Shown: positions 33,475-43,194, numbered from the stretch's first letter. The stretch: 64,000 bases of DNA from Arthrobacter_D sp015752045 (GCF_015752045.1 NZ_JADOUS010000003.1:1-64000), one strand, 5' to 3'. The notes: generated from the sequence alone by a model not told the origin. Numbers and translations: made by a program.

Positions 33475-34851
33475 GACGACGGCGCGCGTCACCTGTGCCG
33501 GCGGCCTGACCGGGAGCAGGAGGAGGAGCCCCGCGAGGAGGACCACGAGGATGCCGACCACCCCGTAGAGCTGCGAGCCGAAGATGCCGATGCACAGGGC
33601 GAAGAGTGCGGGCGCCAGGAAGCTGACGGCCCGGCCCGTCGTGGCATAGAGGCCGAACAGCTCGCCCTCGTCGCCGACCGGGGCGAGGCGCGCGAGATAG
33701 CCGCGGGACGACGACTGCGCCGGGCCGACGAAGAGTGTCAGCATCAGGCCGAAGACCCAGAACGTCGTATCCGCGGTCCAGTTCATGCCGAAGAAGGAAT
33801 ACGATCCGGTGCCCAGGACGAGGATCGCCGTCCCCGCCACCAGCAGGCCGACCAGGGCCCCGATGATGACCCGCTTGGGTCCGATGCGATCGTCGAGGAA
33901 CCCGCCGATCACGGCGCCGATCGCGGCGATGACGTTCGCCGCGATGGCGAAGACGATCACCATGCTCGTCGAGAATCCGAAGGTGCCCGCCGCCAGGATG
34001 CCACCGAAGGTGAACACCGCAGCGAGTCCGTCGCGGAAGACGGCGCTGGCCAGCAGGAAGAAGATGGTGTGCGGGCTCTGGCGATAGATGGCCTTGACCC
34101 GGCGCAGGAGCAGGCCGTACGAGGCGAGGAATGCCACCTGCGCCGCCCTGGACTTCCGGGGGACCTCCGGCACGGCGAACATCACGGGCAGGGCGAACGC
34201 CGCGAACCACAGCGCCGAGAAGACGGCCACGAGGCGGATGTTCAGTCCGTTCTCGCCGGAGGCTCCCGGCCAGTCGATGACCGGCTCGATGAAGACCACG
34301 AGGACCACCACGAGGGCGACGATGCCGCCCACGTAGCCCATGGCCCAGCCGAACCCGCTGATGCGCCCGATCGTCGCCGGCGTCGAGACCTGCGTCAGCA
34401 TCGCGTTGTAGTTGACGCCTGCGAACTCGAAGAAGATGTTCGCCGCGGCGATCAGGGCGACGCCGAGGATCAGCATCCCGGGGCTGGGGAACACGAAGAA
34501 GCACAGGGCCGTCAGGACGGCGACGATCGCGCTGTTCACGCCGAGCCAGAGCTTGCGGCGGCCCCCGCTGTCGGACCGCTGCCCGATGACGGGTGCGAGC
34601 AGCGCGATGAGCAGCCCGGCCGCCGCGAGGCCCCACCCGAGCACCTGGGACGCACGTGCCTCGCCGCCGAACGCGTCCGACGTGAGGTACACCGTGAACA
34701 CGAAGGTGGTCATCACGGCGTTGAAGGCGGCCGACCCCCAGTCCCACGACGCCCAGGCCAGGACGGGCCGGCTGAAGATACGACCGGAGCCGCGAAGGGG
34801 ATCGGGAGCAGAGGCCTCCGCGGGGAGCGGCAGCGGCTCATGGGTACTCAT
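33463..34851 (-). CDS. MFS transporter, UMF1/Atg22-like family
   Basis: 462 residues with 12 predicted membrane helices. WASWDWGSAAFNAVMTTFVF at the first helix and the DRIGPKRVIIGALVGLL loop are typical of the UMF1 family related to vacuolar Atg22 effluxers. It is probably an exporter of small solutes or amino acids; the substrate is unknown. On the minus strand TAGCAT lies seven bases before ATG 34851, so the start is probably leaderless. It is divergent from the Mrp operon. Confidence 0.83.
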   Translation of the reverse strand: MSTHEPLPLPAEASAPDPLRGSGRIFSRPVLAWASWDWGSAAFNAVMTTFVFTVYLTSDAFGGEARASQVLGWGLAAAGLLIALLAPVIGQRSDSGGRRKLWLGVNSAIVAVLTALCFFVFPSPGMLILGVALIAAANIFFEFAGVNYNAMLTQVSTPATIGRISGFGWAMGYVGGIVALVVVLVVFIEPVIDWPGASGENGLNIRLVAVFSALWFAAFALPVMFAVPEVPRKSRAAQVAFLASYGLLLRRVKAIYRQSPHTIFFLLASAVFRDGLAAVFTFGGILAAGTFGFSTSMVIVFAIAANVIAAIGAVIGGFLDDRIGPKRVIIGALVGLLVAGTAILVLGTGSYSFFGMNWTADTTFWVFGLMLTLFVGPAQSSSRGYLARLAPVGDEGELFGLYATTGRAVSFLAPALFALCIGIFGSQLYGVVGILVVLLAGLLLLLPVRPPAQVTRAVVPEA

Positions 34852-35003
34852 ACGGTGAATGCTAGCGCCGTATGATCCCCGTCACGCCGAGGCGCCCGCG
34901 CCCCGTCGGGGCGGATGCGCGGCGAGTAACACTGAAACGTCGAAGCAATCGCGCCGATAGACTGGCGGGGCCCGACCGGCCCCCAGTGGAAGATCGAGAC
35001 CCC

Positions 35004-38000
35004 ATGCTCACCGTGCTGCTCGCGATGTTCGCGCTGGCACTCGGGGCGCCTGTCCTGTTCTCCCGGTTCGGACGTTCGGCCTTCTTCGTCCTCGCCGCTG
35101 CGCCCGCCGCCGGCTTCGCCTGGCTCCTGGCCGAGCTCCCGCGGGTCCTGGCCTCCGACCAGGAAGCGCCCAACGGCAGTCCCGGTGCCCCGCCGTCGCT
35201 CACCATCCCCTGGATCCCCAGCCTGCAGGTCGAGCTGTCCTTCCGGCTGGATGCCCTCGCGGCGGTCCTCTGCATCCTGATCCTCGGCGTCGGGGCCCTC
35301 GTTCTGTTCTACTGCGCGCGCTACTTCAAGAACGACGATCCCGACGTCGGCGCCTTCGGCGCACAGCTCCTCGCGTTCGCCGCCGCGATGTTCGGACTGG
35401 TCACCGCCGATGACCTGATCCTCATGTTCATCTTCTGGGAACTGACCACGATCCTGTCCTACCTGCTCATCGGCTACTCGCGGCAGCGGCTCTCCGCCCG
35501 ACGCTCCGCCCTGCAGGCGCTGATCGTCACGACGTTCGGCGGCCTGGCGATGCTGGTGGGCCTGGTCATCCTCGGGCACGAGGCCGGGACGTACCGCATA
35601 TCCGAGATCATGGCCGACGCCGGGACCCTCGCGGCCGGCGGCCTGCTCATCGACGTCGCGATCGGCCTCGTGCTGGTGGGAGCCATCACCAAGTCGGCGC
35701 TCGTCCCCTTCCATTTCTGGCTGCCCGGGGCCATGGCCGCGCCCACGCCCGTCAGCGCCTACCTGCACGCGGCGGCGATGGTCAAGGCCGGTGTCTTCCT
35801 CGTGGCGCGGTTCGCCCCCGGGTTCGCGGAGACCACCTTCTGGTACCCCGTCGTCTTCGGGCTCGGGATGGCCACCATGCTGCTCGGCGGCTGGCGCGCG
35901 CTGCGCCAGTTCGACCTCAAGCTCGTGCTGGCCTACGGGACGGTGAGCCAGCTCGGCTTCCTGACCATGGTGGTCGGTCTCGGCGGACGCGACGGCGCCC
36001 TCGCCGGCCTCGGGCTGCTGCTGGCGCACGGGTTCTTCAAGGCCACGCTCTTCCTGGTGGTCGGCATCATCGACCACCAGTCCGGCACGCGTGACCTGCG
36101 GGTCCTGTCCGGGGTGGGTGCCACCTCGCCCGCCCTGTTCGCCGTCGCCGCCGTCGCCGCCGGGTCGATGGCCGGTGTGCCGCCCCTGCTGGGCTTCGTG
36201 GCGAAGGAATCGGTCCTCGAGGCGTTCGTCCACCGGGCGGGCGACGGCCCCGCCGGCGTCCTCCTGCTGGGCGGCATCGTCCTCGGGTCCATCCTCACCT
36301 TCGCCTACAGCGCGCGCTTCGTGTGGGGTGCCTTCGCGCTGAAGCACGGCCGGCCGCAGACCCCGTTCAAGCGGGTCCGCACGTCCTTCCTGCTGGCACC
36401 CGCCGTGCTCGCCGTCGCCTCCGTGCTGTTCGGGCTCTGGCCGGCGCCGCTGGACGCCGTCATCCAGCCGTATGTCGGACTGTTCCCGGCGGAGGGCGAG
36501 GCGCCGTATCTGGCCCTCTGGCACGGCGTCAACCTGCCGCTGCTGCTCTCGACCGTCACGATCGTGGCCGGTACCGCGCTGTACCTGCTGCGGGGGCCGT
36601 TCGAACGGCTGCAGGGGCGCCTCCCCGCGGTCCGGGAGGCGGAGGTGGTGTACCGCTCCCTGATCGGGGTCCTCGACGACGTCGCCGTGTGGATCACCGG
36701 GCGCACGCAGCGCGGCTCGCTGGCCTTCTACCTGTTCGTCATCCTGACGACCGCCGTCGTCACCCCGCTCGCCGCCCTCATCCTGTTCGACGCCCCTCTG
36801 CCCTCGGACGTCAGGATCGCGGAGTCGCCCGCGCAGGTCGTCGCGGCGCTCGTCATCATCGTGGGCATCCTCGCCGCGCTCCGGTCCACCAAGCGGTTCA
36901 TGGCCGTCCTGATGGTCGGGATCACCGGGTACGGCATGGCGGCGATCTTCGCGCTGCACGGCGCTCCCGACCTCGCCCTCACCCAGATGCTCGTCGAGAC
37001 GATCGTGCTGGTCGCCTTCGTCCTCGCGCTGCGCTCCCTTCCTGCCCGGCTCTGGAACCGCGCAGGGAGCCGGCACCGGGTCCTGCGGGCCGGGCTCGGG
37101 GTGGCCTTCGGCGGCACCATGGCCGTGATCGCGATGTCCTCCATGGCCTCGCGCAACGCCACGCCCATCTCCCTGGCCTACCCGCAGATGGCCTATGACG
37201 ACGGCGGCGGCGCCAACGCCGTCAACGTGCTGCTCGTCGATATCCGCGCGTGGGACACCTTCGGGGAGATCACCGTGCTGGCCATCGCGGCGACAGGGAT
37301 CGCGAGCCTCATCTTCATCCGGGGGCGCGGCGACAAGAGGCACAGGGCCCACGGCGTCGAGGACGGCTCGGTGGACCGGGGCCAGGAGCCGCTCGACGCG
37401 GGTGGCCGGGCCGGCGCTGCCCGGGAGCTCGCGGCGCGGTTCGCCGACGTGTCCCGCGACCCCTGGCTCGTGGCGGGCCGCACCCTCGCGCCCGAGCGCC
37501 GGTCCATCATCTTCGAGGTCATCACCCGGCTGCTCTTCCACACCATCATCGTGCTCTCCGTCTACCTGCTCATCGCCGGACACAACCTGCCGGGCGGCGG
37601 CTTCGCGGGCGGACTCACCGCAGGGCTGGCCCTGGCCATCCGGTACCTTGCGGGGGGCCGGTTCGAGCTGGCCGAAGCCAGCCCGGTCAGCGCCGGCATG
37701 CTCCTGGGGGTCGGGCTGGCGATCGTCTCCCTCACTGCGGCCGCGCCCCTGCTGTTCGGCGGCGCGGTGCTGGAGAGCTACATCCTGGAGTTCTGGTTTC
37801 CGGTCTTCGGCGACGTGAAGTTCGTGACGTCCACCATCTTCGATATCGGGGTCTACATCATCGTCGTCGGCCTGGTCCTGGATGTCCTGCGCAGCCTGGG
37901 CTCGGAGATCGACGAGCGCAGCGAAGCCGAGCAACCCGTCGAAGAGGACCCCGGGTCCGATGCGCTCGTCCCGCCCGCCGTCGAAGGAGTCCAGCCGTGA
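35004..38000 (+). CDS. mrpA: Na+/H+ antiporter subunit A (MrpA fused to MrpB domain)
   Basis: 998 residues with about 20 or more membrane segments. The first part is a complex-I NuoL-like proton channel (FHFWLPGAMAAPTPVSAYLH, FFKATLFLVVGIIDHQSGTRD). The C-terminal about 200 residues (ITRLLFHTIIVLSVYLLIAG, then HNLPGGGFAGGLTAGLALA) correspond to MrpB, usually a separate gene in Bacillus; no separate mrpB is present. It is the largest subunit of the hetero-oligomeric Mrp complex that exchanges Na+ for H+. ATG 35004 lacks a strong SD. It overlaps mrpC by GTGA. Confidence 0.93.
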   Translation: MLTVLLAMFALALGAPVLFSRFGRSAFFVLAAAPAAGFAWLLAELPRVLASDQEAPNGSPGAPPSLTIPWIPSLQVELSFRLDALAAVLCILILGVGALVLFYCARYFKNDDPDVGAFGAQLLAFAAAMFGLVTADDLILMFIFWELTTILSYLLIGYSRQRLSARRSALQALIVTTFGGLAMLVGLVILGHEAGTYRISEIMADAGTLAAGGLLIDVAIGLVLVGAITKSALVPFHFWLPGAMAAPTPVSAYLHAAAMVKAGVFLVARFAPGFAETTFWYPVVFGLGMATMLLGGWRALRQFDLKLVLAYGTVSQLGFLTMVVGLGGRDGALAGLGLLLAHGFFKATLFLVVGIIDHQSGTRDLRVLSGVGATSPALFAVAAVAAGSMAGVPPLLGFVAKESVLEAFVHRAGDGPAGVLLLGGIVLGSILTFAYSARFVWGAFALKHGRPQTPFKRVRTSFLLAPAVLAVASVLFGLWPAPLDAVIQPYVGLFPAEGEAPYLALWHGVNLPLLLSTVTIVAGTALYLLRGPFERLQGRLPAVREAEVVYRSLIGVLDDVAVWITGRTQRGSLAFYLFVILTTAVVTPLAALILFDAPLPSDVRIAESPAQVVAALVIIVGILAALRSTKRFMAVLMVGITGYGMAAIFALHGAPDLALTQMLVETIVLVAFVLALRSLPARLWNRAGSRHRVLRAGLGVAFGGTMAVIAMSSMASRNATPISLAYPQMAYDDGGGANAVNVLLVDIRAWDTFGEITVLAIAATGIASLIFIRGRGDKRHRAHGVEDGSVDRGQEPLDAGGRAGAARELAARFADVSRDPWLVAGRTLAPERRSIIFEVITRLLFHTIIVLSVYLLIAGHNLPGGGFAGGLTAGLALAIRYLAGGRFELAEASPVSAGMLLGVGLAIVSLTAAAPLLFGGAVLESYILEFWFPVFGDVKFVTSTIFDIGVYIIVVGLVLDVLRSLGSEIDERSEAEQPVEEDPGSDALVPPAVEGVQP

Positions 38001-38464
38001 CCGTCAACCTCACGCTGATCGTGCTCATGGCGGTGTTCTTCGCTGCCGGGATCTACCTGCTGCTCGAACGCAGCCTGACCCGCGTGCTGCTCGGCCTGAT
38101 CCTCGTCGGCAACGGCGCGAACATCCTGATGCTCGCCATGAGCGGGGGCGGCGGGAGATCGCCGCTCTACGTCTCCGGAACGCCGGCGGAGGAGTACACG
38201 GACAGCCTGCCGCAGGCCCTCGTGCTGACGGCGATCGTCATCACGTTCGCGGTCACGGCGTTCATGCTCGGCATCATCTACCGTTCGTGGGTCCTCGGCC
38301 GCGAGGACGACGTCCAGGACGATCCCGAGGATCGCCGCGTCGCGGACCAGGGCAGCTACGACTGGGAGGACGACGCCGACGTCGTCGCGGAGACCTCGGA
38401 GTTCTCCGACGACGACGACGATGCCTCGACCGCACGGACGCGCCGGCCGGGGGACCACCTGTGA
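37997..38464 (+). CDS. mrpC: Na+/H+ antiporter subunit C
   Basis: 155 residues. Three membrane helices in the first 105 residues are homologous to NuoK (LLLERSLTRVLLGLILVGNG, QALVLTAIVITFAVTAFMLG). A highly acidic cytoplasmic tail of about 50 residues (DWEDDADVVAETSEFSDDDD) is absent from the shorter Bacillus protein. GAAGGAG precedes the GTG start. Coupled at both ends by four-base overlaps. Confidence 0.93.
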   Translation: MTVNLTLIVLMAVFFAAGIYLLLERSLTRVLLGLILVGNGANILMLAMSGGGGRSPLYVSGTPAEEYTDSLPQALVLTAIVITFAVTAFMLGIIYRSWVLGREDDVQDDPEDRRVADQGSYDWEDDADVVAETSEFSDDDDDASTARTRRPGDHL

Positions 38465-40071
38465 TCGCCGCCGACCTGGCTCCCCTCGCCGTCGTACTGC
38501 CGTTCCTCGGAGCGGCGGTCACGTTCCTGCTCATCCGCCATTCACGGGCGCAGCGCGTCGTCAGCATCTCGACCCTCAGCGTGACCCTGATCATCGAGGT
38601 GGTGATCCTGCTCGCCGCGCCCTCCTCGGGGACGCATGCGGTCAGGCTCGGCGGGTGGGAGGCGCCGTTCGGCATCGTGCTCGTGGTGGACCAGTTCTCC
38701 GCCCTGATGCTCGTGGTGTCCTCCGCCATCAGCCTCGCGGTGCTGATCTACGCGGCCGGCCAGGGCATGGCCGACGGCGACGAGGAGGGCCCGGTCTCGA
38801 TCTTCCACCCCACCTACCTGATCCTCGTCGCCGGGGTGTCCAACGCCTTCCTGACGGGCGACCTCTTCAACCTGTACGTCGGCTTCGAGATCCTGCTCAC
38901 CGCGAGCTACGTCCTCATGACCCTGGGCGGCACCGCCCCGCGCATCCGGGCCGGTGTGACGTACGTCGTGGTCAGCGTGGTGTCCTCCATGCTGTTCCTG
39001 ATCAGTATCGCGATGATCTACGGCGCCACCGGGACGGTCAACATGGCGGACCTCGCGGTGAAGCTGGAGACGGTGGACCCGGCGACGCAGCTGGTGCTCC
39101 ATCTCATGCTGCTCGTCGCCTTCGGCATCAAGGCCGCGGTCTTCCCGCTCTCCTTCTGGCTGCCGGACTCCTATCCCACGGCACCCGCCCCGGTGACAGC
39201 CGTGTTCGCCGGCCTGCTGACCAAGGTGGGCGTCTACGCGATGGTGCGGGTCGAGACGCTGCTCTTCCCCGGCGACCGCATCAACTCCCTCCTCATGGTG
39301 GTCGCGCTGCTCACGATGGTGGTGGGCATCCTCGGGGCGCTCGCGCAATCCGACATCAAGCGGCTCCTGTCCTTCACCCTCGTCAGCCACATCGGCTACA
39401 TGGTCTTCGGGCTGGCCATCTCCTCGCGGATCGGCCTCGGGGCCACGGTCTACTACGTCGCCCACCACATCACCGTGCAGACGAGCCTCTTCCTCGTCAC
39501 GGGACTGATCGAGCGCCGGGGCGGGACGGCGAACGTCGACCGGCTCGGCGGACTGGCGAAGCTCTCGCCGCTGCTCGGCGTCCTCTTCTTCGTGCCCGCC
39601 ATGAACCTCGCCGGCATCCCTCCGTTCTCGGGCTTCCTCGGGAAGCTCGGGCTCATCCAGGCCGGAGTGGAGCTCGGGACGCCGCTCGCCTACCTGCTGG
39701 TGGCCGGGGGAATCCTGACGAGCCTGCTGACCCTCCTGGTCATGGCACGGGTCTGGAGCCGCGCCTTCTGGCGCAGCCCCGCCGACGCGGAGGACCCGGA
39801 TCCCATCCTGCTCGCGAGCAAGGCGGACGGCTCCAGCGTGGGTACCTCCCGCCACGTCACCGGGGAGGACGCCGGGCGTTTCGCCGGCAAGGATCCCGTG
39901 ACGCTCCTGCCGGGAACGATGACCGGCCCGACGATCGGCCTCGTCGTGCTCGGGCTCGCCCTGACCTTCCTCGCCGGGCCGCTGTTCGCGCTCAGCGACG
40001 GCGCGGCCCAGGAGATGCTCGACCGGACCCCGTACATCGAGTCCGTCCTCGGGCCGGGGGCGGACGGATGA
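38461..40071 (+). CDS. mrpD: Na+/H+ antiporter subunit D
   Basis: 536 residues with 14 or so membrane segments, NuoM/NuoN-like. The proton-channel signatures are GIKAAVFPLSFWLPDSYPTA with its membrane Lys, the membrane Glu in FNLYVGFEILLTASYVLM, and LLSFTLVSHIGYMVFGLA. A loop of about 50 polar residues before the last helix is variable. It starts at GTG 38461 within the mrpC stop and ends within the mrpE start. Confidence 0.94.
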   Translation: MIAADLAPLAVVLPFLGAAVTFLLIRHSRAQRVVSISTLSVTLIIEVVILLAAPSSGTHAVRLGGWEAPFGIVLVVDQFSALMLVVSSAISLAVLIYAAGQGMADGDEEGPVSIFHPTYLILVAGVSNAFLTGDLFNLYVGFEILLTASYVLMTLGGTAPRIRAGVTYVVVSVVSSMLFLISIAMIYGATGTVNMADLAVKLETVDPATQLVLHLMLLVAFGIKAAVFPLSFWLPDSYPTAPAPVTAVFAGLLTKVGVYAMVRVETLLFPGDRINSLLMVVALLTMVVGILGALAQSDIKRLLSFTLVSHIGYMVFGLAISSRIGLGATVYYVAHHITVQTSLFLVTGLIERRGGTANVDRLGGLAKLSPLLGVLFFVPAMNLAGIPPFSGFLGKLGLIQAGVELGTPLAYLLVAGGILTSLLTLLVMARVWSRAFWRSPADAEDPDPILLASKADGSSVGTSRHVTGEDAGRFAGKDPVTLLPGTMTGPTIGLVVLGLALTFLAGPLFALSDGAAQEMLDRTPYIESVLGPGADG

Positions 40072-40616
40072 GCCGCCAGCGCATCCCCCTCATCACCGAG
40101 CTGCCGCTCGTCATCTGGCTCGTCCTCGTCTGGGGAGCGCTGTGGCAGGACTTCAGCCTCGGCAACCTCGTCTTCGGCGCGATCATCGCGTACGCCGTCG
40201 TGAACTTCTTCTACCTGCCGCCCGTGGAGCTGACGGGCCGGTTCAACGTGCTGTGGGTCCTCCCGTTTCTCGGGCGGTTCCTGTACCAGCTGGTGGTCGC
40301 CAGCGCCGAGGTGTTCTGGCTGGCCGTCACCCGGGGGCCGTCCCTCCGGAGCGCGGTGGTCGCCGTGAAGCTCCGCAGCCACTCGGACTTCCTCGTCACG
40401 GCCACGGGTCACGCCATCTCGCTGATCCCGGGATCCCTCGTCCTGGAGGTGGACCGCTCCACCTCGACCCTCTACCTCCACTGCCTTTACATCCGCTCCG
40501 ACGAGGACGCCGAGGCCATCCGGCGGGACGTCCGCGCCACGGAGGTCTGGCTCATCCGGATCATGGGGAGCCGCAGGGACCTCGACGCACTCGGTGCAGA
40601 GGAGGCACGCCGATGA
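40068..40616 (+). CDS. mrpE: Na+/H+ antiporter subunit E
   Basis: 182 residues: two to three N-terminal helices (LPLVIWLVLVWGALWQDFSL), then a cytoplasmic domain with the MrpE signature TATGHAISLIPGSLVLEVD and STLYLHCLYI. It is needed for Mrp assembly. ATG 40068 overlaps the mrpD stop; its own stop overlaps mrpF (ATGA). Confidence 0.93.
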   Translation: MSRQRIPLITELPLVIWLVLVWGALWQDFSLGNLVFGAIIAYAVVNFFYLPPVELTGRFNVLWVLPFLGRFLYQLVVASAEVFWLAVTRGPSLRSAVVAVKLRSHSDFLVTATGHAISLIPGSLVLEVDRSTSTLYLHCLYIRSDEDAEAIRRDVRATEVWLIRIMGSRRDLDALGAEEARR

Positions 40617-40870
40617 CGGCCGCCGTGTATGTCGCCGGGGGAATACTCACGGTCGCGGTCCTGCTGGCCCTGTACCGGGCCGTCCGCGGGCCGTCGATCC
40701 TCGACCGCGTCCTGGCGATCGACGTCGTCCTGGCGATCGTCGGCGGCGGACTGGTCCTGAACATGGTGGTGGGCCGCCACCTCGACAATCTCCTGCTGCT
40801 CGTGACGATCTCGCTCATCGGATTCGTCGGCTCGGTCACCGTCGCCCGCTTCGTCACCGACAGGAAGTAG
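40613..40870 (+). CDS. mrpF: Na+/H+ antiporter subunit F
   Basis: 85 residues with three membrane helices and the family segment RAVRGPSILDRVLAIDVVLA followed by ISLIGFVGSVTVARFV. It is a small accessory subunit of the Mrp complex. GGAGG precedes ATG 40613. Spacing to mrpG is only four bases. Confidence 0.93.
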   Translation: MTAAVYVAGGILTVAVLLALYRAVRGPSILDRVLAIDVVLAIVGGGLVLNMVVGRHLDNLLLLVTISLIGFVGSVTVARFVTDRK

Positions 40871-40874
40871 CGCC

Positions 40875-41333
40875 ATGGTCAATGATGCGATCGTCTCGGT
40901 CCTGCTGATCGGCGGCGCCCTCATGTCCCTGGCAGCGGGGATCGGCCTTGCGCGCTTCCCGGATCTGCTGTCCCGCATGCACGCCGCCACCAAGCCGCAG
41001 GTGCTCGGGCTGCTGCTGTTCCTCCTCGCGCTCGCCGTGGAGTTCGAGAGCTGGGCGCTCGTCCCGCTGCTGACGCTGTGCTGGATCTTCCAGCTCCTCA
41101 CCAGCCCCGTGTCGGCGCACATGGTGGGCCGGGCCGGCTACCGCACGCGGCACCTGCGGCGGGACCTGCTCACCCTCGACGAGCTCGACGACGTCGTGGC
41201 GAGAGCCGCCGAGGGCGACCCCGTGGGACCCGGCCGGGAGGCCGATAGCGGTGCGGGCCAGGAGGCCGATGGCGGTGCGGGCCGGAAGGCCGATGGCGGG
41301 ACGGGGCGGGAGGCCCCCGGCGGGATCGTCTGA
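40875..41333 (+). CDS. mrpG: Na+/H+ antiporter subunit G with repeat tail
   Basis: 152 residues. The first 90 are MrpG (GIGLARFPDLLSRMHAATKP, then three helices, TSPVSAHMVGRAGYR). The C-terminus adds an acidic segment and four tandem octapeptides of the pattern Gly-Arg/Gln-Glu/Lys-Ala-Asp-Gly-Gly-Ala. Canonical MrpG ends near residue 110-120, so the tail is lineage-specific. It is the last gene of the operon. Confidence 0.92.
   Translation: MVNDAIVSVLLIGGALMSLAAGIGLARFPDLLSRMHAATKPQVLGLLLFLLALAVEFESWALVPLLTLCWIFQLLTSPVSAHMVGRAGYRTRHLRRDLLTLDELDDVVARAAEGDPVGPGREADSGAGQEADGGAGRKADGGTGREAPGGIV
41232..41327 (+). repeat. Four tandem 24-bp repeats in the mrpG tail
   Basis: Four in-frame copies of 24 bp (starting 41232, 41256, 41280 and 41304) encode GREADSGA, GQEADGGA, GRKADGGT and GREAPGGI. 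They differ by point changes. The array runs to within one codon of the stop. Confidence 0.9.
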
Positions 41334-41466
41334 CCGGATCGCTGCGGGCCGTGACGCCCCGGGTGCGGCGCAATCGGCCCGACAGGTGGCCGGCCCCTAC
41401 CTGTCAAGCTGCTGCCGGGGGCGTGGCCACGGCGAGGCCGTCCCGCAGCGGACGGTAAGGTAGCTG

Positions 41467-41880
41467 ATGATTACAGGGAGTGGCACGGGAGGGAGGTCCG
41501 GAGGGATGCTGCAGCGCAGTGCGGTCGTCATCGAGGACGACGCCGACATCCGCCGGTTGCTCGTCATCGTGCTGTCCGGGCGGAACTTCACCGTGCACGA
41601 GGCGGGCACGGGAGCAGAGGGGCAGCGCCTCGTCGACACGGTCCGACCGGACCTCATCACGCTGGACCTCAACCTGCCGGACGTGGACGGCCTCGACCTC
41701 TGCCCGCATCTCCGGGCCCAGTCGGACGCGCACATCCTCACGATCTCCGCGCGCCCCCCGCAGCTCACCGAGGAGCAGTGCCTGGCGGCGGGTTCCGATC
41801 AGTTCATGGCGAAGCCCTTCAGTCCCCGGGCGCTCCGTGCCTACCTCGACGATCTCCTTCCCCTCCCGGACGCCGCGTAA
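41467..41880 (+). CDS. Stand-alone receiver-domain response regulator
   Basis: 137 residues, a single CheY-like receiver: acidic pair in VVIEDDADIRRLL, phospho-acceptor Asp in LITLDLNLPDVDG, Thr/Ser switch in ILTISARP and Lys in FMAKPFSPRAL. There is no output domain. TAAGGT five bases before ATG 41467 suggests a leaderless start; ATG 41506 (GGGAGG upstream) would remove a Gly-rich N-terminus. No kinase is adjacent, and the MASE1 kinase 39 kb away also lacks a partner in the window, but a link is speculation. Confidence 0.87.
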   Translation: MITGSGTGGRSGGMLQRSAVVIEDDADIRRLLVIVLSGRNFTVHEAGTGAEGQRLVDTVRPDLITLDLNLPDVDGLDLCPHLRAQSDAHILTISARPPQLTEEQCLAAGSDQFMAKPFSPRALRAYLDDLLPLPDAA

Positions 41881-41916
41881 CGCTCGGACGGCGCCGCGGC
41901 CAGGCACCGCACGTGC

Positions 41917-43194
41917 CTAGCGGGCCTTGACGACGGGCAGTTCCGACCACTTCGTCGTGTAGTGGGGTGAGAGCATGTCCCGCTTCATGGTCCAGTCGGA
42001 CCCGGCCTTCAGCCCTGCGTGCCCGAGCCCGATCGCCGATCGCCCGAAGCGCCGGCCGACGTCCTGCAGAAGGGGTCCGGTGTCCTTGAGTGCCGGGCCC
42101 TCGGCGGGCAGCAGCGTGTCCTGGGCGCCGGCGGGCCGGAGGTCGGTGACGATGACGCCCGCGCGGATGTATGGCACGCCCTCCTCGATGAGGGGGAGGA
42201 GCGTGTCCGCGGCACGCGAGAGTTCGAGGGGATCCGCCGTGTGCGCGGGCAGCGGGACGCAGATGGTGGGGGTGCTCTTCCGGCCGGCGCTGAACGGGGA
42301 CGTTGCGGCGAAGGCCGTGATCACCCGCCCCTGCAGGTGCTTCCTGGCCAGGCGCGAGGCGGCGCCCTGCGCGTAGACGCTGAGGGCCTGGTGCATCGCG
42401 TCCCGGGTACTCACCGGCGTCCCGAAGGAACGGGAGTAGAGGACCTGCTCGTTGCCGGTGGACTCGCTCCCCGTGATGCACGGGGTGCCCTGCAGTTCCA
42501 GGACGGTCCGCATCAGCACCACCGAGAAGCGCTTGCGGATGGCCACGGGGTCCGCGGCGGCGAGGTCCCAGGCCGAGTCGATCCCGATCGCGCCCAGCCT
42601 CTGCGCGTTCTTCGCACCGACGCCCCAGACGTCCGAGACCGCGAGCCGCCGGAGCAGGGAGCGCCGGTTCTCCTCGGGGACGATGCGCCAATGGCACACG
42701 CCGTCGAACTCCGGATTGCCCTTGGCCCAGCGGTTGGCGAGCTTGGCGAGGGTCTTGGTCGGGGCGATCCCGACGCAGACGGGCAGCCCGACATTGCGGC
42801 GCACGGTGGCCCGGATCTCCGTGCCGGCGCGCCGCTGCGCGTCGAGGGGACCCGAGAGGGTCAGGAAGGCCTCGTCGATGCTGTAGATCTCGAGGTTCCC
42901 GGTGTGCCGGCCGAGCAGTTCCATGACGCGGGCGCTGAGGTCGCCGTAGAGCTCGTAGTTGCTCGAGCGCACTTCCAGTCCCCACCCGCGCGCCTGCCCC
43001 GCGATCCTGAACCACGGTGTGCCCATCGTGATGCCCAGGGACTTGGCCTCCGGGCTCCGGGTGATCACGCAGCCGTCGTTGTTGGAGAGCACCACGAGGG
43101 GCCGGCCCTCGAGCGACGGGTCGAAGGCACGCTCGGCGGAGACGTAGAAGTTGTTGACGTCGACGAGCGCGATACTGCTGCCGGACTCAGACAC
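41917..43194 (-). CDS. umuC: Y-family DNA polymerase (UmuC-like)
   Basis: 425 residues. Catalytic acidic motifs are in ALVDVNNFYVSAERAF (first metal ligand) and IYSIDEAFLTL. Helix-hairpin-helix is SDVWGVGAKNAQRLGAIGID, and the little-finger domain follows. It is a translesion polymerase of the Pol V catalytic-subunit type. The GTG start at 43194 overlaps the last codons of the umuD-like gene by eight bases, so the pair is translationally coupled. No LexA-type SOS box was recognised upstream of the pair. Confidence 0.9.
   Translation of the reverse strand: MSESGSSIALVDVNNFYVSAERAFDPSLEGRPLVVLSNNDGCVITRSPEAKSLGITMGTPWFRIAGQARGWGLEVRSSNYELYGDLSARVMELLGRHTGNLEIYSIDEAFLTLSGPLDAQRRAGTEIRATVRRNVGLPVCVGIAPTKTLAKLANRWAKGNPEFDGVCHWRIVPEENRRSLLRRLAVSDVWGVGAKNAQRLGAIGIDSAWDLAAADPVAIRKRFSVVLMRTVLELQGTPCITGSESTGNEQVLYSRSFGTPVSTRDAMHQALSVYAQGAASRLARKHLQGRVITAFAATSPFSAGRKSTPTICVPLPAHTADPLELSRAADTLLPLIEEGVPYIRAGVIVTDLRPAGAQDTLLPAEGPALKDTGPLLQDVGRRFGRSAIGLGHAGLKAGSDWTMKRDMLSPHYTTKWSELPVVKAR

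Noticed and set aside
34848..37934. Antisense open frame of about 1030 codons opposite mrpA
   Set aside because: Composition is Glu/Gly/His/Gln/Arg-rich without hydrophobic structure; mrpA on the other strand has unambiguous motifs.
41232..41327. Possible CRISPR array in the mrpG end
   Set aside because: 24-bp units are contiguous, coding and imperfect, with no spacers; they are protein repeats.
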